Below, piece by piece: positions 1 to 11,851 of a stretch of 64,000 nucleotides of DNA (positions are counted from its first letter, which is position 1; each line of letters begins with the position of its first letter). Below the pieces are notes generated by a model. It was not told where the DNA came from and searched no databases. It saw only the letters and a program-made list of their open reading frames with translations. The stretch is from Porites lobata (lineage: Eukaryota; Cnidaria; Anthozoa; Scleractinia; Poritidae): the NCBI GenBank assembly GCA_942486035.1, contig CALNXK010000307.1, positions 197,001-261,000 on the forward strand. The letters are read 5' to 3'. Position numbers and translations under genes: made by a program.

Positions 1-303
1 AGGTCCTTAGAGTTTGCTTGAACAACAGGGGTTTTCTTTGTCGCGCGTTAGTCACTATGCCGCGCGTGGAGCGTTCTAAACTTTTACTGAGCGAATCTTA
101 TTTTTTCCGCGACATACATTTCGAGGTGAAGAAGATGGTCCATGTATATTGGGTAATTATTTTCTAAAAATAAAGATTTTAGTTTTTTAGCATAGAGTTC
201 ATGCCATTATCAATAACAACCCTTCATGATCCAGTGTAACTGGAAACAACAATATTTTCTAAATGACCGATTGTCAGTAAGAGAAGTATCATGCCAAAAA
301 CCC
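1..303. other. Left flank without recognised gene
   Basis: No open frame with coding character and no recognised element. The stretch runs into the 155-bp satellite, whose first recognisable words (CCTACTCACTTAAGATGAC) appear near 310. Confidence 0.5.
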
Positions 304-2335
304 ATTCCCAAAACCTACTCACTTAAGATGACGATTAGATAAGTTTAAAGGTGAATTAAAAATGTGATGAATTTCTAACTCACAGAAACACGGGCGACAC
401 ACTTAGTGTTCTGTTGCATTTCACAATTTGCACTTAGGAGTCGCAGATCATCATGGCATTATCAAAAACCTACTTACTCAAGATGACTATTAGATAAGTT
501 TGCAGGTGAATTAATAATGCCATGAATTTCAAACTCACAGAAGCACGGGCGACACACCTAGTGTTCTGTGGCATTTCACAATTTGCACTTAGGAGTCGCA
601 GAACATCATGGCATTATTGAAAACCTACTCACTCAAGATGACTATTAGATAAGTTTGCAGGTGAATTAATAATGCCATGAATTTCAAACTCACAGAAACA
701 AGGGCGACACACCTAGTGTTCTGTGGCATTTCACAATTTGCACTTAGGAGTCGCAGAGCATCATGGCATTATTAAAAACCTACTCACTCAAGATGACTAT
801 TAGAGAAGTTTGCAGGTGGATTAATAATGCCATGAACTTCTAACTCACAGAAACACGGGCGACACACCTAGTGTTCTGTTGCATTTCACAATTTGCACTT
901 AGGAGTCGCAGAACATCATGGCATTATCAAAAACCTACTCACTCAAGATGACTATTAGATAGGTTTGCAGGTGAATTAATAATGCCATGAATTTCTAACT
1001 CACAGAAGCACGGGCGACACACCTAGTGTTCTGTTGCATTTCACAATTTGCACTTAGGAGTCGCAGATTATCATGGCATTATCAAAAACCTACTTACTCA
1101 AGATGACTATTAGATAAGTTTGCAGGTGAATTAATAATGCCATGAATTTCTAACTCACAGAAGCACGGGCGACACACCTAGTGTTCTGTTGCATTTCACA
1201 ATTTGCACTTAGGAGTTGCAGATCATCATGGCATTATCAAAAACCTACTCACTCAAGATGACTATTAGATAAGTTTGCAGGTGAATTAATAATGCCATGA
1301 ATTTCTAACTCACAGAAGCACGGGCGACACACCTAGTGTTCTGTTGCATTTCACAATTTGCACTTAGGAGTTGCAGATCATCATGGCATTATCAAAAACC
1401 TACTCACTCAAGATGACTATTAGATAAGTTTGCAGGTGAATTAATAATGCCATGAATTCCTAACTCACAGAAACACGGGCGACACACCTAGTGTTCTGTT
1501 GCATTTCACAATTTGCACTTAGGAGTCGCAGATCATCATGGCATTATCAAAAACCTACTTACTCAAGATGACTATTAGATAAGTTTGCAGGTGAATTAAT
1601 AATGCCATGAATTTCTAACTCACAGAAACACGGGCGACACACCTAGTGTTCTGTTGCATTTCACGATTTGCACTTAGGAGTCGCAGATCATCATGGCATT
1701 ATCAAAAACCTACTTACTCAAGATGACTATTAGATAAGTTTGCAGGTGAATTAATAATGCCATGAATTTCTAACTCACAGAAACACGGGCGACACACCTA
1801 GTGTTCTGTTGCATTTCACAATTTGCACTTAGGAGTCGCAGATTATCATGGCATTATCAAAAACCTACTCACTCAAGATGACTATTAGATAAGTTTGCAG
1901 GTGAATTAATAATGCCATGAATTTCTAACTCACAGAAGCACGGGCGACACACCTAGTGTTCTGTTGCATTTCACAATTTGCACTTAGGAGTCGCAGATCA
2001 TCATGGCATTATCAAAAACCTACTTACTCAAGATGACTATTAGATAAGTTTGCAGGTGAATTAATAATGCCATGAATTTCTAACTCACAGAAACACGGGC
2101 GACACACCTAGTGTTCTGTTGCATTTCACAATTTGCACTTAGGAGTCGCAGAACATCATGGCATTATCAAAAACCTACTCACTCAAGATGACTATTAGAT
2201 AAGTTTGCAGGTGAATTAATAATGCCATGAATTTCTAACTCACAGAAACACGGGCGACACACCTAGTGTTCTGTTGCATTTCACAATTTGCACTTAGGAG
2301 TCGCAGAACATCATGGCAGTATCAAACACCCACTC
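304..2335. repeat. 155-bp tandem satellite, about 13 units
   Basis: The word CACTTAGGAGTYGCAGA recurs at 431, 586, 741, 896, 1051, 1206, 1361, 1516, 1671, 1826, 1981, 2136 and 2291, exactly 155 bp apart each time. Units differ by a few percent, for example GATCATCATGG, GAACATCATGG or GATTATCATGG after the shared word. No unit keeps a long open frame. The exact spacing implies unequal exchange or replication expansion without internal indels. Confidence 0.95.
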
Positions 2336-4882
2336 TTGAATACATAAAGATAGATGAAAAAGTAGAATTTCTTCTTAAAGTTAAATGTCGCCCTTTAAAC
2401 AAACATAATTGTAGTGTTTTCTGTCAAAAAAAATTCACTTTTCTTTAAGACCTCTGTATGCCTAATCACATTTGCAAAACAGTTTCTGAGATCAGCCTTT
2501 ATGAAAAAAAAAACATTATTAGCCATTGAAAAGTGACAGGAATTAAAGTGAAAGGAGAAAAAATTGAATTTAAATAAGGGAGAAACAATGGGCTTCAAAA
2601 ATTATGTCCCACAATAATTACAAGAAAATGATATTTCAACAAACAATAAACTGGTTAACTGACCTCATTTCTCACAATTTGCTTTGCAAGTTGGTATACC
2701 GACTTTGTTATTTAATAAAAGCGAGTCATACCCATTGTTACTTGGTCGTTTCCTGAGTGAAGGATGTGTACAGAGATTTTGGATTGGCGGGCTATTCTGG
2801 GGAATTGGCGGACTATTCGATTTTGGCGCCAATGGACAGAACCCTTGAATCAAAATGAACTGATCCAGTCGACCACCTCTTGAAATCCGCTTCTAGAAAC
2901 AGGATTTAGCTAAAGGACTTGTGGCGAATGATATCGAGCGACAGCGGACCAAACAGCCCCCTCGATCGACGGCACGGAGAACCAACTCATACAAGCAAGA
3001 ATGCCATCTTGTCAGATTGCTTAAATTCCTCGCTAAAACTCTTGACTGAATCGGAGGAGCCGAACATGCATAGCTTTCCATTACATAGGCTGGAATTCAA
3101 AGCAATGATACCAAGTCTTTTCGGTATCCAGCGAAGGAGAAAAAAACCCGGCGCAATATAATAGACGACGATCGTCACACATGTACACCGCCATCACTCG
3201 TGGCTCTCACTCTCAGGAATCTTCTGACAAAGCAGCGTGGCAGATCTAGCGCGATATACCAAAAGCATACCATATAAAGTAAAATCCAATTAATTCCATT
3301 GTAGGATGGGTTATACTTTTACTTGCACAATCCTTTTTTCCACTTGCTGATTTGTTTCTTTGTTTTGACATTACGACACATAAATAAAAACTGCAGGCAA
3401 CCGCATGCCTAAAAAGCGGCTCAATAATTACACTGGACTCCGTGTCTTCGCTACAGATCGGCTATCGTGAGATAGCACCGGCCAGTCGCAATAGGCAAAA
3501 TCTCGTTTAGCCTTGAAGCATTTCAGTTTGAAAGGGAAAATATATTTTTGAAAAGACAATTCGTTCTTCCGCTTTATTTCCTGATCATTGCTGTCCGCGC
3601 GTCCTGGCGCGTGGATTCCTCGTGTTGAAATCTGGCAAAAAAATATCTAGAACGCAACTTGAAGGTTTTGCAAGGCATACACTTTACTATAAGCAAAATT
3701 GTTTTAATTTTGCTTTATTTTAATTTTTATAATGGATAGCGTTGCATTTTCATCTGGTTTTTACTATCTTGAACACGTTCTGAGCTTTCAAAAGGATTAC
3801 TACTGTAGTGGCATATGACAGGGTTGACACCTTATCGGATTACGTTTTTTGGCCAGAAATTAATGTACTAATTAAATTCCCACAGCAGGAAATTCTCTTG
3901 TCACCTTTTGAAAACAAAGCGTCCGTAGCAACTAAGAAATCATGCTGATTGCAAAAAAAAAGTCGCTTGCGGATCCTCATAAAAAGAAAGGAAAATCATT
4001 AAAGGACATGCTTTTTAGAGCCAAAAAAAAGGTTAACAAAGGGTTTCACGCTGGTATAGACGTGCGGCCCGTCACCCCTTGCATTTTGTCACACAACAGG
4101 TTTGAGAGTACTTTAGCAATAATTCTAGCTGGCTGTGTTTTGTATAACAAGTGTAGTCAACTGCCTCGTCAGTATCTATGTATTAAATAAAATAGGGTGA
4201 CCCACCCTCTCTCTGCTCCGGCCCACCCGCCACTATACTTTTTGACCAGTCCCTGACCGAAAGGAAAAATAACAACCCTCCTTCTTGATTAGGAATATAC
4301 ATTAAGATTTCAGACTTGACCAAAGACTTTCGTTTCCGGTTTCTGCTGGCTAGGTGGTCAGCGGCGACTTACATCGCTCGCTTTCCCTAGCTCGCGAGCG
4401 TCCCTCGCGACGTCGCCGCTCACGTAACCTGCCATCAGGCGGTCCTAATCTTCCCTGACTTTTCTCCTTTCCCCGAAAGAAGAAAAAACGCCTGATCGCA
4501 GGTTTTAATATAACTGAACCAGAGAGAATTTCCCGCCTGGAATGTGACCTAAGTAATTCTTGGTCGACGTGAGAAATGCCTGCTAGCCCTGCTAGGATTG
4601 CAGTTGACACTGATGTTGAGCTACCAAAAAGACAGCAGCATCAAAAACAGAAATATAACAGGCAAACAAAAAAGAAACCTGATAGCAATGAAAACAAACA
4701 ACAACAACAAACACGTCTTGAAGACGGTAAACCGATATCAGTAAGCGACTGAATCAGTCAAAGGCTACTCAAAAGGATACTTAACATCTAAACTACTGCA
4801 GCATTTAAAGCGAAATTTCTTTTATGACGACCGGAGCCATAGAATACCGTTCTTTCCTCTTTATTGCATGTGGTGTTACACG
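2336..4882. other. Intergenic, no gene recognised
   Basis: Only short unsupported frames occur here. A short inverted repeat AGCGGCGAC (4360-4368) / GTCGCCGCT (4412-4420) lies in a GC-rich patch, probably a degraded foldback element. The last part is the upstream region of the first sulfotransferase gene. Confidence 0.4.
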
Positions 4883-4900
4883 TCACGCATTATCGCGTGA
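4883..4900. promoter_or_regulatory. SULT-cluster dyad, gene 1
   Basis: TCACGC-ATTATC-GCGTGA, a perfect 6-bp dyad with a 6-bp spacer, lies 53 bp before the ATG of the first sulfotransferase gene. The same dyad stands before the other two copies. The right half with its spacer reads TCGCGTG, which fits the vertebrate xenobiotic response element core TNGCGTG. Function is inferred. Confidence 0.5.
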
Positions 4901-4953
4901 CTAATCTTTGTTTCGCCCCTGGTTTCGCGATGCACTGCACGCAATAATTTATC

Positions 4954-7724
4954 ATGGCAAGTCCGTCTGTAATTCAAACAAGAGAAGGAGAATGGACGTC
5001 AGAAAAATACTGGAATGTTTTGGGCGTAAATATTCCTGACTTTTTCACCAACGATCCAGCATTGCTAGCTGACTACATTGCCTATTTCGACACGCGAGCG
5101 GACGATGTTTTTGTGGTTTCGTATCCTAAGTCAGGTTCGTTTATCATAATTTTATATACTGATAATTTAAGAGTTTCTGCCACGACAGTTCGCGTTGAGT
5201 TCAAATGTCCCTTTCTGGAGGTCGACCTAGTCTTAATGACTAACGAACGACCCGGTCATCAAACTCTAAGGGTGCACAGAAGCGAAATTTATAATCCTGG
5301 GGAGGTTTGACTTTGATTTCATTTGCATTTATAGCACGAGTCTCCCTTGTTTATTCATTGTAGAATCACCATAAAATGCATTAAATGCAGATAATATAAT
5401 GTATAGGACGTAAATGCTAGCCACGACTCGACACGACCATTGGTCAGTTCGCCCTTTGGGCAAATTTTGAGCATGGAATCCTGAGTCCTGGATCATGGAC
5501 ATGGGAATTGGGAATACACCTCAAGGAATCGAGAATTCAAGCTCCACCAAGCCATAAATGGCTCATAGTTCCACTGACAAAGACTGAAATGCAGTACCTG
5601 GAATCCGGACTCCACGACGTGGAATCCAGAATCCAAGACTGTCTTGGATTCCTTTCCATGGGGCGAATTTGAAGTTTTTTTATAAAATAGTGCTTAACTG
5701 ACCACCACAGAAGATACCATAACATACGATAATATGCTCTTTCTTTGTCAACGCGAAGTTTTGCATAAGCATTGTCTTCAGTTTCTCTTGGGGCCATTTA
5801 AGCTCCCAAGAGAAACTGAAAAAAATGCTTTTGCAAAATTTTGGGGTAACAAAAAAGAGCATTATGGTTTTTTATAGTATTTTCTGAAGTGTTCAATTAG
5901 AACATAGTTACTCTTATATATTTCAGGGTCACATTAAACAGGATTCTATACCAGGTTTGCAAGTCTTTTTCCTTAGAAATAAGGAGGAAGCCTACCAATA
6001 GTTATATAAAGTGTTCCATCGCTCGATCTCGACAAACCTATTTTAAAGGACTAAATGGAAAGAGGGAGGAAAGGTTTCCACGCTGGGAACGAGGTTGACC
6101 TCGTAGCTCTTCTAATTTCCATCATGTTTACTTTTATCATTCATTATCTAGGGACAACTTGGGTGCAAGAAATTGTTTGGCAAATCTACAACGAGGGAGC
6201 AATCAGCAGCGAAAAGCAAATATATCGATTCCCATTTCTAGAGGATACCGCCTGTAATATGAGCGAACACATGCAAACTGATTTCAAAGCACTGCCAAGT
6301 CCTCGCCTGATTAAGTCCCACCTAACCTACAGCACTACTCCAAGAAGTGCAAATAAAGATGATCAGTGTAAATACATTTACGTTGCTCGCAACCCAAAAG
6401 ATGTGGCAGTGTCATATTTTCATTTCACGGAGCACTGGAAGAAGGAAGGCAACGGTTACAATGGACCATGGGAATTTTTCAGCAAGTTATTCATAGAGGG
6501 AAATGGTAGGTCTTTGTATTTCCCAGGCAAATAAGGATTGTTTTGACCAGCAGGTTTTGAGTGCATTTATTTGAAACGGAACCCAGACACGTTAAAAGGG
6601 GCAGCTCAGTCCGTTTTGTTTGGTATAAAAAACCAAACTAAAGTAATAACGTTAGTTGGGTCGACACTTGCCACTCGCTTCAAGAAGTGATAAACTCCTG
6701 CCCTCCAAGTGGCTACGTTAAACACCTCTCAGAACAGAGAATTAGAACCAAAGTCAAACTCTGTCCCCGTTTAGTGTCGACGCCGGGTTATTTTGGGGGA
6801 GGGGGGGAACGGGGGGGTAGGTGGAAGCTGGAGTGGAATCGACGTTTTCGTTGCACTAGCGAGGGGGGGAGGGGTTGCTGATCTTTCCTAATTAGGCATA
6901 GAAGTTGACTGCATGGTGTAAATAATGGGTTACAAGTCCTTGATATTTGTCCCAACCGAAAAGTCTACCAGATAACTGATTAAGATATAAGATAGCTTAT
7001 GAAGTGATATTCCATAAAAAAGTGTCAACCTTTTTTTATCTTTTTTGTTGTGTGCAGTTGGTTGGAACTTTTGGAATGATCACGTTCTTGGATGGTGGAA
7101 ACAAAAAGATGATCCCAATGTCTTGTTTCTCAAGTATGAAGATTTACACAAGGTAATTTTGCAATTTCGGGTTATAAATAATCTATGGCTTGTTCAAGGT
7201 GCCAGCATAAACTTCTTCGTACAGATGTCAGATATTTTTCTTTGTTTCATGCCGGTGACATATGTACTGTTGCACCTTCCTCACTTTTTAAGAAAGCTTT
7301 GGACGATCCAGTTTTCCTATCGCAAAAATGCATAGATCTTGAAATGATATTTGAGTCTAAAGGTGAGCTGAGTGAATTATATATGTCGGTCAATTATGGA
7401 TTGAACGGTAAGCTAAAACAGTACAATTTACACTCGTCCTAGGATCTACCGTCCAATGTACGAAGGATTGCAAATTTTCTGAACAAGACGCTGTCAGATG
7501 AACTCATAAATCGTATTGCAGAGCAGTGTTCTTTCAAGGGGATGAAGAAAAATGAGATCAGTTACAAGTCTGAAAGCGAAGAAAAGACTTCGCCCTATCT
7601 ACGAAAGGGCGTGGTCGGAGGCTGGAAGAGTTACTTCACTCCAGAGTTAAATGAGAGATTTGAAAAGGAAGTGTTGGAAAAAATAAAAGGAACTGGATTA
7701 GAGTTTGATTTTCAGGCATATTAA
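4954..7724 (+). CDS. Cytosolic sulfotransferase (SULT family), copy 1
   Basis: Predicted 303-residue enzyme transferring a sulfonate group from PAPS to a hydroxyl or amine on a small acceptor in the cytosol. Exons are 4954-5134, 6152-6505, 7058-7152 and 7443-7724, all with GT-AG borders and matching phases (1, 1, 0). Visible motifs: the 5'-phosphosulfate loop YPKSGTTW at residues 57-64, the likely catalytic His117 in LIKSHL, the 3'-phosphate site RNPKDVAVS (Arg140, Ser148), and near the C terminus RKGVVGGWK (from Arg264), where most family members have GDWK. Length fits the family (about 295). The start is the first ATG of the exon 1 frame and is shared by the other copies. An AATAAA signal follows at 7752. 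The acceptor substrate cannot be told from sequence. Confidence 0.9.
5690..5890. repeat. Foldback MITE in SULT1 intron 1
   Basis: The arm around GTTTTGCATAAGCATTG...CAGTTTCTCTTGGG is mirrored by CTCCCAAGAGAAACTG...AATGCTTTTGCAAAAT across a spacer of about 10 bp. A diverged relative lies at 48240-48425. No coding capacity. Confidence 0.65.
6506..7057. other. SULT1 intron 2
   Basis: Intron with a G-rich patch (about 6790-6870) and no recognised element. Its first bases (GGTAGGTCT...) are conserved with the same intron of copy 2, as expected of a recent duplication. Confidence 0.5.
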
Positions 7725-7751
7725 GAAAGGCAATTCTCCAGTAACAGGAAC

Positions 7752-7757
7752 AATAAA
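7752..7757 (+). other. Poly(A) signal AATAAA, SULT copy 1
   Basis: AATAAA 28 bp after the stop codon of copy 1. The aligned position in copy 2 reads AATAAG (near 15150). Confidence 0.6.
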
Positions 7758-7944
7758 ATTGCTTATTTATCATAGGATTTAAATCAATTACGCTATATGT
7801 TATGTATTTGAAGTCAAACAACTAGTCAACATTAGAAAACAATGCGAGGAGAAGCTAAGAAAACAAGGCGAGAAGTTGTCTGTAGAAATTTATTATTTCG
7901 TTCATGTGATCTCAGCGCGCGCACAATTATTGAGCATGCGTACT

Positions 7945-8099
7945 TAAGGTGATGTTACAAGGACGATTTTTAACGCAACACAACGTCGCAATATTGGAAC
8001 AGTGTTACAACTGTTCGACACAATGTCGCAACAATGTTGCAACGCTGTGTTGTGCTAATAATCGTCGTTGCGAATCGTCTCGTTTAACATCACCTGTAC
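7945..8099. repeat. Foldback MITE between SULT1 and SULT2
   Basis: Ends read AGGTGATGTTA and TAACATCACCT, and the arms continue imperfectly (GACGATT..., CGCAACACAACG...). The core holds GTTGCAACA-type words. No gene lies in 7758-9267 apart from repeats. Confidence 0.6.
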
Positions 8100-8733
8100 G
8101 AAGCAATGACGTGAGAGCCCTTGTTTTGTCGACTCTCATTCTGATAGCACAGTTAAGTTTCCCCGATCATGCAAAGGCAAAGACAAATTTTATAGTAAGG
8201 CAAACTTTTTGGTCTAGGGTCGTTGGAAGTTTTCGAACTTCACCTTCAATTTTCTTGTTTTCTGCCTTTGCAAATTGGCGCGATCGACGTAAATCGAACA
8301 CGGGTTCGAAAAATGCTTGGCGTAGTAGGGTTGTATTTTTAATTTGTTGTCCACATTCAGCCACTTTTAGCACAGTGTGCAGAGAGACTATTTGTGGCCT
8401 TCATTGAGGTTAAAATTTACGATAGATAGCAAGAATCGTTTTTATCTGTAGAATCGAATATAATACTGAACTTGACCGGTCAAACCGTTAGCGATCGTGT
8501 TACAAACCAATAAAATTTATATCCAATGGTCCGGAAAACCACTGAAGGTAATGACTGCGGACAAATAACAGCGATAATAAGGAGACAAGGGATGAAACGT
8601 GTCTCTTTTTCTTTTCTATCCAAGACAGTCTTAGATTCTGGATCCCAAGCCATGGATTCCAGATTCCAGGTACTGGATTCCGGTTTTTTTTTTTTTTCAG
8701 TGGAACTTCGATTCTGGATTCCATCTTTAGCGG

Positions 8734-8907
8734 CAGGGGCGGATCTAGGGGGGGGGTGCAGGGGGTGCGCACCCCCCCTGAGATGACCTGCGGTTATCTA
8801 ATACAACTGGTATTCTGCCAAAAAAAAAACTATGTGGTTTATTGGTGTTCGAGTAGAGCAAGAGATGAGTGCACCCCCTCCTAAACAAAATCCTGGATCC
8901 GCCCCTG
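8734..8907. mobile_element. hAT-like MITE, 5-bp target duplication
   Basis: Terminal inverted repeats CAGGGGCGGATC / GATCCGCCCCTG enclose 174 bp, flanked by direct repeats AGCGG at 8729-8733 and 8908-8912. The termini resemble non-autonomous hAT elements; the superfamily assignment is inference. A second, diverged element with similar ends lies at 56513-57017. Confidence 0.75.
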
Positions 8908-9267
8908 AGCGGGATTCCGGATTCCTTGAGCTGTATTTCAGATTTCAAAGCCCAGTATTTCATATTCCACAAACAAAACTTTCCCGGAATGACCGTGTGA
9001 TCTGTCAAGTTCATTTTCAATTTTTCAGTCAACAAAGACGTACCCTTGGTTCAAGAGGTTTTTTTCTCGCAGCTGAATGCTTCGGTTCTTCGGCCAACGA
9101 GCGAGCGAACTGACTTGGCCAAAACCGGAAGCTGCGCATGAAAAGTCTCTGACAAAGGCGATTTGCGCAATCAACTGTAAAATCCAACTGCTATCATGGT
9201 CACATTCTCTGCGCCAATGTGGTTGCAACCGGGTGTTATCATATTTTTCCGCGTTCGGGGACGCCAG

Positions 9268-9285
9268 TCACGCATTATCGCGTGA
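9268..9285. promoter_or_regulatory. SULT-cluster dyad, gene 2
   Basis: TCACGC-ATTATC-GCGTGA, identical over 18 bp to the dyad of copy 1, lies 37 bp before the ATG of the second gene. Confidence 0.5.
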
Positions 9286-9322
9286 CCAGCCTTTGTAACT
9301 GCACGCAATAATCTACGCTACC

Positions 9323-11820
9323 ATGGCAAGTTCGTCGGTAATTCAAAAGAGAGAAGGAGAATGGACATCAGCTAAATACTGGGATGTTCTGGGCTTATAC
9401 ATCCCATGTTTTTTCACCAACGATCCAGCATTGTTAGCTGACTACATTACTAATTTTGAGACGCGACCAGATGATGTTTTCGTGGTTTCATATCCTAAGT
9501 CAGGTTTGTGCAGCTGAATTCATAGCGCGAATCGCCTTTGTTCACTGTATTATTTTAGAGGTAATGTATAGGTCCTCCTCAGTCCTGCCACGAAAGTTTG
9601 AGCCGTTCTTATAGTCTGTTAAAACCCAGAGTGTAAAATCCGATAAAAAATAAAGGCAGAATCACATCTTTTAAGCAGTTGTCTCCTTCGCGGCCGCTCA
9701 GGCCAGAGTCACGCAAAGCATGCGTCCATGAATGATATACAGTCAGTTTTTCCCAATTTTGACTCTCATTTTGGCTGTGTCTACACTACACCGGACCGGA
9801 TAGTTCTTGCAACGGCACGAAAATCATATCTGATAGGGCTCTTGCTCACACATTCATAAGAACGGTGATTTCGAAGAATCGAAGCCGGCAGGGGTATCAA
9901 ATCTACAGCTTTTGCAGATCGCAGAACGCTGAATGCAGAATGCAGAACGCCAAATAACTCTGAAGTTTATTGATTAGGGTTAGGAAACTGAGTGGATCAG
10001 GTTCCATTTAGAATCATTACACCGGGAAAATTGACCTGAAACTTGATTCACTCAGTTTCCTAACCCCAATCACCAAACTTCAGAGTCATTTGGCGTTTAG
10101 TCTGCTACACAGCCGTTTTTAGTGTCGTCACGCAACGCTTCTCCCCACAAACAAGGTGGGGAGGGGCATTGCGTGACGACTCTAAAAACTTCTGTGTAGC
10201 AGACTATTTGGCGTTCTGCATTCAGCGTTCTGCGAAATACCCCTGCCGAATCGAAGCTGCACCGCCGGATCGTGACATATCGATCACAGGGCTCCCAGAC
10301 TCACAACAACCTCCTTGAAGCCAATAATACTGAAAGGATGTGTATGGTAATTTATCATGAGTTCGATAAAACGGTAAAAATGCACATAGACAGCCATTAA
10401 AGTGTACATTTTGTGGTTCAATTTTTATCTTTTGTTTCAATTTAATTTCATGTGGGTTTTGGGTATGGTAATGTATGATAATGAGTTTGAAACAAAGAAA
10501 TACGAAGTTTAAACCACGGATAAAACTGAACCACAACATACATACCTCGCAGTAAGATGTCTTTGTGTCGTTTCTTACTGTTTTCCTGCCCTGCAAACGC
10601 CATTTTAGCAAGTTTCCCAGAATTAAGGCCTGGTCTCTCACCTACGAAGAAGAAGAAGGTCTTGACCCTCCTCAAAACGTCAGCCCCCAAAAATATGACC
10701 CTCCTTTGAGAGACAATTTTGCGAACTCATCATGTCAGTATTATAACAAACGCACCCAAATTTGTGACCCTCCCACAGTGGATCCAAATCTTAATCCTCT
10801 CCCTAAATTTATCGGTCCCTCCCTCTCCAGTATTTAATGACCACTTCCTAACAAGCCGGGAAGGTACATTTTCACTCAGGGTCAGGCAATAAAATCCGAA
10901 ACAAAGAGCGTACGAAGTCAGAAAATTAATAAATACGTTGTAGAAGATTTTAATGGTGTTGAACCTGTAAGACTTTATGTTCCTTATGCACACTAGATAT
11001 AGAAAAGCGTATATTGTAAAACTTAAGTGTTATTAAAATCATAAACGTCTTCACAATAGAACCCATGAAAATAATAGCTTCAAACCCGAGAAAAGAAACA
11101 CCTTTTGACCTAGTTTCTAGACCTTTTTTCTTTAGAAATAGGGAGGAAGTCTGCCCATTCAGTCTTTTGTTTTCTATCGCCCGATCCTTGACCCTTTTTG
11201 TAAGGTGCTGGATAGACGAGAGAGGAGGGGTCAGTAGCAAAAAAAACACTCCTTGTTTGGGTGTCAATGACGAAAGTACTAATTGAGGACACTTTTTATA
11301 CGTTTTCTATACACTAATGGGGACGGGGCCGCCATTTTACGTAGCCTGTTTCAGGCGTTTCGGTAGCATGGGGACGGCGCAAAGGGAAGTTAGCTGGAAA
11401 AACAGCTGGGGTTCATGTTTTTAAGTGTCAATGTATTTAGCACGAAAGTACTAATTGAGGACACTTTTTTTACGTCGTCTTCTGGAGACGGGACCGCCAT
11501 TTTACGTAGCCTGTTCAGTTCTGGCGTTCCGGTAGTGGTTGCCTGCTAGCAAGCTCTCCATTTATTAGCTACTAAGCGACCGGCGAGAGAACGCGCGAGC
11601 GAGCTGCGAAACTTTCTTTCTCCGCCCCTCGCACTCACGTCTCCTTTCGCGTGTTCCTGTCGCGTGACCTCTCGCGACTCCCCTAAATGGAGGGCTTGCT
11701 CGCTGGCTACGGTAGTGTAGCTTGCCTAGCATGGCGGTTTTGTCGCTCCACAATTTGTAAAGGAAAGCCTATCTGAAACTATCCATATTTAACAATTATT
11801 CCTCGAGCCCGAACGGACTG

Positions 11821-11851
<31 letters not shown>

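Noticed and set aside
304..2335. Regular repeats that could suggest a CRISPR array
   Set aside because: Whole 155-bp units repeat with no unique spacers, and the window is eukaryotic.
4954..5310. Open frame running past SULT1 exon 1
   Set aside because: The part after YPKSG is intron; the donor at 5135 and the exon 2 match at 6152 define the real join.
6055..6151. ATG upstream of SULT1 exon 2 as a start codon
   Set aside because: It reads through intron and acceptor; the family N terminus is supplied by exon 1 at 4954.
8526..8786. Open frames around 8500-9100
   Set aside because: They run through the hAT-like MITE and GGATTCC-type low-complexity text; no domain or splice support.
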